Shown: piece after piece, positions 34,889 to 39,851 of the stretch
Layout: every line of letters starts with the position of its first letter
Position numbering within the stretch: position 1 is the stretch's first letter
Assembly: GCA_947311255.1 (NCBI GenBank)
Contig: CAMZKL010000075.1
Location: 1 to 39,851, forward strand
Direction of reading: 5' to 3'
DNA length: 39,851 nt
Origin: an uncultured Chlorobiota bacterium
GTDB lineage: Bacteria > Bacteroidota > Bacteroidia > Bacteroidales > JAADGE01
Program-made: the position numbers and the translations under genes
The notes under the pieces: generated by a model
What the model saw: only the letters and a program-made list of their open reading frames with translations
What the model was told of the DNA's origin: nothing
The model's database searches: none

Positions 34889-36037
34889 TTACTGTGGTTT
34901 TACTTTTATTAATCTTGCAGTTTTAAGTGCAAGGTCTAAAAAAACAAGTTTACTATATCCATTTCTTACTATATGATTATGTGCTTCTGTAAACTCTTTT
35001 ACTATTTCTATTATATTATCTTTATGTATAAATTGATTAAATTTTTCAGAGAAATCATTCTCTTTATTTGTCAAAAATACAATTTTATTTGAATTTTCAG
35101 GATTAATATTTAAAATAAAATTTTCTCTAAGCATTTGCAGTGAATATTCTATAAAACTTTTTTGCAATTCTCTTCCACATTGAGAAATTTCATTAGTAAG
35201 TTTTATTAATTCAGTTATTTTAACTCCATATGCGGCTCTCATAAGATCAGTAAACCAAATATAATTCTCAGAATTGATATTTTGCTCAGTATTATTTACT
35301 AACTCCTCAACTTTTAAAAAATTTCCACCAGAAATTCTTACAATTTCCATTATTTTATCATCAGATAAATCGTACTTATTTTTAATACTTTCTATCATAC
35401 TTTCTTTATTAAGTTTTGGTATTTTAACCATCTGAACACGTGAAAGTATAGTTGTAATAATTTTTTCTGTATCTTCTGAAACAAGTATAAATATAGTCTT
35501 TGGAGGAGGTTCTTCAATCATTTTTAAAAGTTTATTAGATGCTGAAATGTTCATTTTTTCAGGCAACCAAATAATCATAACTTTATATTCTGACTCGTAT
35601 GGCTTAAAATTTAGCTTCCGAATTATCTCACCACTTTCCTGAGCAAAAATTCCTGCTTGTTGATTTTCAGTTTCTAAGTCTTCAAGCCAATTATCAAAAC
35701 TATGGTATGAACTTTTCAAAATAAAATTTCTCCAAATTTCTGCAAAATTATCACTTATAGGCTTTGAAAAATTTTTAGTTTTTATAACCGGATATACAAA
35801 ATGCAAATCAGGATGAATTAATTTTTGATATTTTCTACATGAAATACATTCTCCGCAAGAATCTTTTTCTCCTTTATTCTCACAAGATAAATATTGTGCA
35901 TAAGCCACTGCCAAAGCAAGTTTCCCATTGCCCTCAGGTCCTGTAAAAATCCATGCATGGCTAATCCTTTTTTGCTTAATTGTGTTTAGCAAATTATCTT
36001 TTATCCTTGTATGTCCTGCTATATCCTTAAAAAACAT
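34889..36037 (-). CDS. holB: DNA polymerase III delta' subunit
   Basis: Clamp-loader subunit of the replicative polymerase, 382 residues. The Walker-A-like GPEGNGK is at 33-39. A zinc module of four cysteines (C52, C61, C64, C67; spacing C-x8-C-x2-C-x2-C) follows. MNISASNKLLKMIEEPPPKTIFILVSE is the family's clamp-loader core. The SRC arginine-finger motif reads LSRVQMV, with Val for Cys. The C-terminal part (about 230-382) fits the collar domain. A minus-strand -7 box, TAATTTTG, lies at 36064-36057. Confidence 0.93.
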   Translation of the reverse strand: MFFKDIAGHTRIKDNLLNTIKQKRISHAWIFTGPEGNGKLALAVAYAQYLSCENKGEKDSCGECISCRKYQKLIHPDLHFVYPVIKTKNFSKPISDNFAEIWRNFILKSSYHSFDNWLEDLETENQQAGIFAQESGEIIRKLNFKPYESEYKVMIIWLPEKMNISASNKLLKMIEEPPPKTIFILVSEDTEKIITTILSRVQMVKIPKLNKESMIESIKNKYDLSDDKIMEIVRISGGNFLKVEELVNNTEQNINSENYIWFTDLMRAAYGVKITELIKLTNEISQCGRELQKSFIEYSLQMLRENFILNINPENSNKIVFLTNKENDFSEKFNQFIHKDNIIEIVKEFTEAHNHIVRNGYSKLVFLDLALKTARLIKVKPQ

Positions 36038-36056
36038 ATATCTTTGTTTTCAAATT

Positions 36057-36064
36057 CAAAATTA
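36057..36064 (-). promoter_or_regulatory. -7 promoter box for holB
   Basis: TAATTTTG on the minus strand matches TAnnTTTG, 19 nt before the holB ATG. It lies in the 67-nt gap with the divergent methyltransferase gene. No -33 element is clear. Confidence 0.45.
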
Positions 36065-36104
36065 TAATTTTTATTAAGTTTAGAAAAAAGAAGTTTAATT
36101 GGAT

Positions 36105-36731
36105 ATGAATATTAAAGAATATATTTTAAATCATACTGAAAAAGAAGACCCTGTTTTAACAGAACTAACACGAGAAACAAATTTAAAAGTGTTAAAGCCA
36201 AGAATGCTTACAGGTTATTATCAAGGAATATTTATTCAGCTAATTAGTAAAATGATTCAACCAAAAAACATCCTTGAAATTGGAACATACACAGGATATT
36301 CTGCAATTTGTTGGGCAAAAGGGCTGAAAAAAGACGGAATAATTGACACTATTGAAATCAAAGATGAACTAGAACCAATAATCAATAAATATTTTATAAA
36401 GTCTGGAATTGAGAAAAAAGTAAAAGTTCACTTTGGAAATGCTTTAAAAATTATTCCTGAAATAAATAAAACGTTTGATATTGTTTTTATTGACGCTGAC
36501 AAAACTAATTATCTGAATTATTACAACTTAGTTTTTAATAAAGTTAAAAAAGGTGCATATATTATTGTTGATAATGTTTTATGGAACGGAAAAGTTTTAA
36601 ATAATAATGATGAATTGGACGAATCTACAAGAGGCATTAAAATTTTCAATGATTTTGTTCAAAGTGATGAAAGAGTAGAAAATATCCTCCTAAATATTCG
36701 TGATGGATTAATGATTTTAAGAAAAAAATAA
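36105..36731 (+). CDS. SAM-dependent O-methyltransferase (class I, COMT-like)
   Basis: A 208-residue methyltransferase of the cation-dependent O-methyltransferase family (Methyltransf_3). SAM-binding motif I is ILEIGTYTGYSA (56-67). The metal-binding acidic motif FIDADKTNY (128-136) and DNVLWNGKV (156-164) complete the site. Substrates in the family include catechols and other hydroxylated aromatics, and a tRNA-modifying relative (TrmR) also exists, so the target is open. I start at the ATG at 36105 and not the TTG two codons earlier. A DEAD-box helicase gene follows after 14 nt, which suggests an RNA-linked job but does not prove it. Confidence 0.88.
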   Translation: MNIKEYILNHTEKEDPVLTELTRETNLKVLKPRMLTGYYQGIFIQLISKMIQPKNILEIGTYTGYSAICWAKGLKKDGIIDTIEIKDELEPIINKYFIKSGIEKKVKVHFGNALKIIPEINKTFDIVFIDADKTNYLNYYNLVFNKVKKGAYIIVDNVLWNGKVLNNNDELDESTRGIKIFNDFVQSDERVENILLNIRDGLMILRKK

Positions 36732-36745
36732 ACAATATTTAAAAA

Positions 36746-37996
36746 ATGAAATTTGAAAATTTAAAACTAAAGCAGCAAATATTAGAAGCAATCTCATATA
36801 TGGGTTTTGAAACTGCCACTCCTATCCAACAAAAAGCTATTCCGATAATTCTACAAAACAAAGACATTATTGCCTGTGCTCAAACTGGAACAGGAAAAAC
36901 AGGAGCTTTTGTTCTTCCAATTTTAAATAAACTGATTGACAAAAGAACACCAGGAACCGACACATTAATTATTGTACCTACAAGAGAATTAGCAATTCAA
37001 ATCGAACAACAAATTGAAGGATTTTCATATTTTGTTTCTGCAAGTTCTATTGCTGTTTATGGAGGTGGAGATGGCAAAGATTGGGAAAAACAAAAAACTG
37101 CACTAAAAAATGGTGCAGACATAATTGTTGCAACTCCCGGCAGATTAATTTCTCTTTTAAAACTCGGATATGTTAATTGTGAAAATATAAAACACTTAAT
37201 TTTAGATGAAGCAGATAGAATGCTAGACATGGGATTTGTAGATGATATTCAGGCGATTACGTCTTATTTGCCAAAAAAATACCAAACTTTAATGTTTAGT
37301 GCAACAATGCCTGGTAGTATTAAACAATTGGCAAAGAAAATACTTTTTAAACCCGAAGAAATTTCATTATATGTATCTAAACCTGCCGAAGGTATCGATC
37401 AAAAAGTATATCTTACTTTTGATAATCAGAAAGAAAGAGTTCTAACATATATAATTTCAGAAAGAAAAGAATATGACAGCATAATTATATTTAGCTCAAC
37501 AAAAGCTAAAGTTTCTGAAATTATTAGAGCATTAAAAACAGCAGGAATATCTGCAAGAGGAATTTCTTCAAATCTTGAACAAAAAGAAAGAGAAGATGTT
37601 CTTAGAGGTTTTGCATCAAAAAGAATAAGAATATTGGTTGCAACAGACGTTATGAGCAGAGGAATTGATGTTAAAGAAATAAATATGGTAATTAATTTTG
37701 ATGTTCCCCAAGATGCCGAAGACTATGTACATAGAGTTGGAAGAACAGCAAGAATTGATGCAAAAGGAGAGGCAATAACTTTGGTAAACCCAAAAGATAT
37801 GTTTCGATTTAAAAAAATTGAAAAACTTATAGATACATCTGTTACAAAACTCTCCCCTCCCCAAGAATTTGGTAAAGGACCGGAATGGAAACCCGAGAAA
37901 GCTCACTCAAACTATAAAAAGAAAAACTTTAAATCGAGAAGAAATTTCCGAAAAAATAAAAGCCAAAAAAAAAACAATAGCAAAAAGCATAATTAA
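36746..37996 (+). CDS. DEAD-box RNA helicase (RhlE-like)
   Basis: ATP-dependent RNA helicase of 416 residues. Q motif FETATPIQQKA; motif I AQTGTGKT (45-52); Ia PTRELAIQ; Ib TPGRL; II DEAD (154-157, LDEADRMLDMGF); III SATMPG; V ATDVMSRGIDV; VI HRVGRTARI. A short basic tail (NYKKKNFKSRRNFRKNKSQK) probably binds RNA. Such enzymes act in ribosome assembly and mRNA turnover, often at low temperature. It is the first of two tandem helicases, 6 nt apart, and probably shares a transcript with the methyltransferase. Confidence 0.95.
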   Translation: MKFENLKLKQQILEAISYMGFETATPIQQKAIPIILQNKDIIACAQTGTGKTGAFVLPILNKLIDKRTPGTDTLIIVPTRELAIQIEQQIEGFSYFVSASSIAVYGGGDGKDWEKQKTALKNGADIIVATPGRLISLLKLGYVNCENIKHLILDEADRMLDMGFVDDIQAITSYLPKKYQTLMFSATMPGSIKQLAKKILFKPEEISLYVSKPAEGIDQKVYLTFDNQKERVLTYIISERKEYDSIIIFSSTKAKVSEIIRALKTAGISARGISSNLEQKEREDVLRGFASKRIRILVATDVMSRGIDVKEINMVINFDVPQDAEDYVHRVGRTARIDAKGEAITLVNPKDMFRFKKIEKLIDTSVTKLSPPQEFGKGPEWKPEKAHSNYKKKNFKSRRNFRKNKSQKKNNSKKHN

Positions 37997-38002
37997 CTGA
38001 AC

Positions 38003-39355
38003 ATGAGCACATTTACAGATTTAAAATTAACAAAACAATTATTTAATGCAGTTTCAGAATTGGGTTTTATATCCCCTACCCCAATTCAAAAAGAAGCCTT
38101 TTCAATTATTCGTTCTGGTAAAAATGTGGTTGGAATTTCTCAAACTGGTACAGGAAAAACATTGGCATATATGCTTCCTATTTTAAGCAATTTAAAATTC
38201 TCAAAACAAAACACTCCAAGAGTTCTTATTATTGTTCCCACAAGAGAATTAGTATTGCAACTTGTAAAACAAATTGAAACATACACTAAGTTCATGACTA
38301 TTAGAACATTAGGAGTATATGGAGGAACAAATATAAACACTCAAAAAAAATATGTTGGAAAGGGTATGGACATTATAGTTGCTACACCCGGCAGATTATT
38401 CGATTTAACATTAAGCGGTGTATTAAGATTAAAAACAATAAACAAAGTCGTTATAGATGAAGTTGATGTTATGCTTGACCTTGGATTTAGATACCAACTA
38501 AAAAACATTTTTGAACTTCTTCCGAAAAAGAAACAAAACATTATGTTCTCCGCAACTATGACAGAAGAGGTTGACAATCTTATAAACGAATATTTTATTG
38601 CTCCTATAAAAATCTCAATTGCAGTAAGTGGAACTCCTCTTGAAAATATTAAGCAAGTTTGTTATAAAGTTCCCAACTTCAACACAAAAATAAATTTACT
38701 TTCATATCTTTTAATGGATAAAGATGAATATCAAAAAGTTTTAGTTTTTATGAGAGGAAAAAAAAATGCCGATACGGTTTTCAATTCACTTGAAGAAAAA
38801 TACGGACATGAAATGGGAATTATTCATTCAAATAAATCTCAAAATTTTAGAACTCGTTCAATTAAGCAATTTAATGAAGGTTCAAACAGAATTTTAATTA
38901 CAACAGATATAATGGCTCGTGGACTTGATTTAGAAAATATAACTCACGTAATCAATTTCAACACTCCTATTTTCCCAGAAAACTATATGCACAGAATAGG
39001 AAGAACAGGACGTGCAGAGAAAGAGGGTAACTCAATTTTGTTTTTTACTAATAAAGAAAATAAGTTGAAAGAAGCAATTGAAAAATTAATGTCTTATAAA
39101 ATTCCGGAAAAAGAATTCCCGAAAGAAGTGAAAACATCTCAAGTTTTAACAGCAGAAGAAAACCCAAAAGTTAAAGGTAAAATTAATCCACTAAAAATAC
39201 CTGATAAAGATTTAAAAGGTGCTGCATTTCATGAAAAGAAAGATAAAAATAAAAAAACTAACCAAGGGGGTTCATACCTAAGAAAAATGAAAAAACATAA
39301 AAGACCAAAAACAAAAGGAGATAAACATTTTAATAGAAGAAACAAAAGGAAATAA
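38003..39355 (+). CDS. DEAD-box-family RNA helicase with DEVD motif II
   Basis: Second helicase of the pair, 450 residues. Q motif FISPTPIQKEA; motif I SQTGTGKT; Ia PTRELVLQ; Ib TPGRL; III SATMTEE; V TTDIMARGLDL; VI HRIGRTGRA. Motif II reads DEVD (152-155, VIDEVDVMLDLGF) instead of DEAD. The Asp-Glu pair for Mg-ATP is kept, so activity is likely. It is clearly diverged from its neighbour and has a longer Lys-rich C-terminal tail (about 395-450). The 6-nt gap implies co-translation. It may be a paralogue specialised for another RNA step. Confidence 0.94.
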   Translation: MSTFTDLKLTKQLFNAVSELGFISPTPIQKEAFSIIRSGKNVVGISQTGTGKTLAYMLPILSNLKFSKQNTPRVLIIVPTRELVLQLVKQIETYTKFMTIRTLGVYGGTNINTQKKYVGKGMDIIVATPGRLFDLTLSGVLRLKTINKVVIDEVDVMLDLGFRYQLKNIFELLPKKKQNIMFSATMTEEVDNLINEYFIAPIKISIAVSGTPLENIKQVCYKVPNFNTKINLLSYLLMDKDEYQKVLVFMRGKKNADTVFNSLEEKYGHEMGIIHSNKSQNFRTRSIKQFNEGSNRILITTDIMARGLDLENITHVINFNTPIFPENYMHRIGRTGRAEKEGNSILFFTNKENKLKEAIEKLMSYKIPEKEFPKEVKTSQVLTAEENPKVKGKINPLKIPDKDLKGAAFHEKKDKNKKTNQGGSYLRKMKKHKRPKTKGDKHFNRRNKRK

Positions 39356-39366
39356 AAATAATCAAT

Positions 39367-39537
39367 TTACTGCCACATTTTAGGCTTTCTTTGAATAAAA
39401 TAAAAAATTATTCCTATAACCGGAACAAAAAAAACTATTCCTGCCCAAAGCCAATAATTCATTCCTCGTTCCTTAGCATCTTGAAATACTAATACTGCAA
39501 ATAAAATTTGAGCTATAAAAGGAAAAAGTCTAATCAT
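39367..39537 (-). CDS. small two-helix membrane protein
   Basis: A 56-residue protein: helix about 3-18, a short loop QDAKERGMNYWLW, helix about 30-48, and a basic end QRKPKMWQ. The pattern, with loop Trp and VPVIGIIFYF, resembles the phospholipase D N-terminal/PLDc_N-type small membrane module found alone in many bacteria. I start at the ATG at 39537; the longer frame to 39606 adds an unlikely Phe/Ile/Asn-rich lead. It converges on the second helicase, 11 nt apart. Function is unknown. Confidence 0.65.
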   Translation of the reverse strand: MIRLFPFIAQILFAVLVFQDAKERGMNYWLWAGIVFFVPVIGIIFYFIQRKPKMWQ

Positions 39538-39593
39538 AATTATTAAATTTGGTATAAAAATATTGTTTTTATAAAACTTAAAGATTATAAAAT

Positions 39594-39635
39594 AAAAAAG
39601 GCCCAATATTTATAAAATACTTAGGCTTTTTTTAG
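39594..39635. terminator. weak bidirectional hairpin
   Basis: An A-run with GGCC pairs imperfectly (one bulge) with TTAGGC and a T-run, leaving T-rich sequence on the right and A-rich on the left. It could end a transcript entering from outside the window or the small membrane gene's neighbour. The stem is poor. Confidence 0.35.
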
Positions 39636-39668
39636 TCAATTTTGGAAAACATGTTTTAATTTTCTTTC

Positions 39669-39837
39669 GTTTTGGTTTATGCTGTCCCTACTCTCTCCGT
39701 TCTTTTTCCTAGCGTTGAATAACCTTGTGGTTTCAGTGCCTTTAATTTGACAATTTACTAATTACAAAAATAACAGAAGGAAGCATAATGAGTAATAAAG
39801 TATCTTTTTGACAGGTTTGGACAGCATAAAAAAAAAC
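39669..39837. repeat. inverted repeat bounding a 169-bp non-coding segment
   Basis: TTTATGCTGTCC (39676-39687) and GGACAGCATAAA (39819-39830) are perfect inverted copies. Extended outward to 39669 and 39837, 17 of 19 positions match. No gene lies between them, only an 8-codon frame at 39788. The layout resembles ends of a small non-autonomous element, but no target duplication is clear. The rest of the right edge to 39851 holds nothing recognisable. Confidence 0.5.
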
Positions 39838-39851
39838 ATTTGTTAGGTTAA

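Noticed and set aside
39646-39657. AAAACATGTTTT palindrome
   Set aside because: Short and AT-rich; such palindromes are expected by chance in this sequence, and it has no informative position.

Overview
The window is AT-rich chromosomal DNA from a member of the Bacteroidota. Three things point there. A type IX secretion (T9SS)/gliding gene set lies at 25.4-31.5 kb: porP/sprF, gldK, gldL, gldM and gldN. Many genes are preceded by the phylum's promoter form (TTTG or TTG, about 20 nt, then TAnnTTTG) rather than by Shine-Dalgarno boxes. Several other families have a Bacteroidota look: a GlnRS, a PSP1/RicT protein beside holB, and a PAS-SpoIIE phosphatase. The genus cannot be fixed from the sequence. 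I see no tRNA, rRNA, CRISPR array, prophage or intact insertion sequence.

Layout. 0-0.4 kb is non-coding with a large inverted repeat. 0.4-5.3 kb (minus strand) looks like a signalling and envelope block: an ECF sigma factor, a membrane anti-sigma-like protein starting at TTG, a coiled-coil outer-membrane barrel protein, and a membrane sensor with a c-type heme motif, a PAS domain and a SpoIIE/PP2C phosphatase. 5.6-9.1 kb (minus) has an exported M1 aminopeptidase and an M24 aminopeptidase P. 9.4-13.4 kb (plus) has rbfA with a LolC/E-type permease, then glnS with a MaoC-like hydratase. prfA follows on the minus strand. 14.6-17.4 kb (plus) has an NlpC/P60 lipoprotein, a single-domain response regulator, an exported bleomycin-hydrolase-like C1 peptidase and ispF. 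17.4-21.3 kb (minus) has PBP1A and both subunits of a 3-oxoacid CoA-transferase.

21.5-25.2 kb has topA and, 6 nt after it, an arginase-fold protein that has lost its metal-binding motifs. Next comes the T9SS core: PorP/SprF, the GldK lipoprotein, the GldL-GldM proton-driven motor and periplasmic GldN, closed by a strong terminator. A hairpin and a new promoter-like box between gldK and gldL suggest the cluster is not one uniform transcript. 31.6-33.5 kb has the methylmalonyl-CoA mutase small subunit without its large subunit. holB and a PSP1/RicT protein follow on the minus strand. The right end has an O-methyltransferase, two tandem DEAD-box helicases (the second reads DEVD), a 56-residue membrane protein, and a non-coding tail with an inverted repeat.

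Most of the window is conserved Bacteroidota gene content. The least ordinary parts are the sigma/anti-sigma/heme-phosphatase block, the degenerate ureohydrolase beside the secretion genes, the partnerless mutA, and several palindromes placed exactly at gene starts or between operons.
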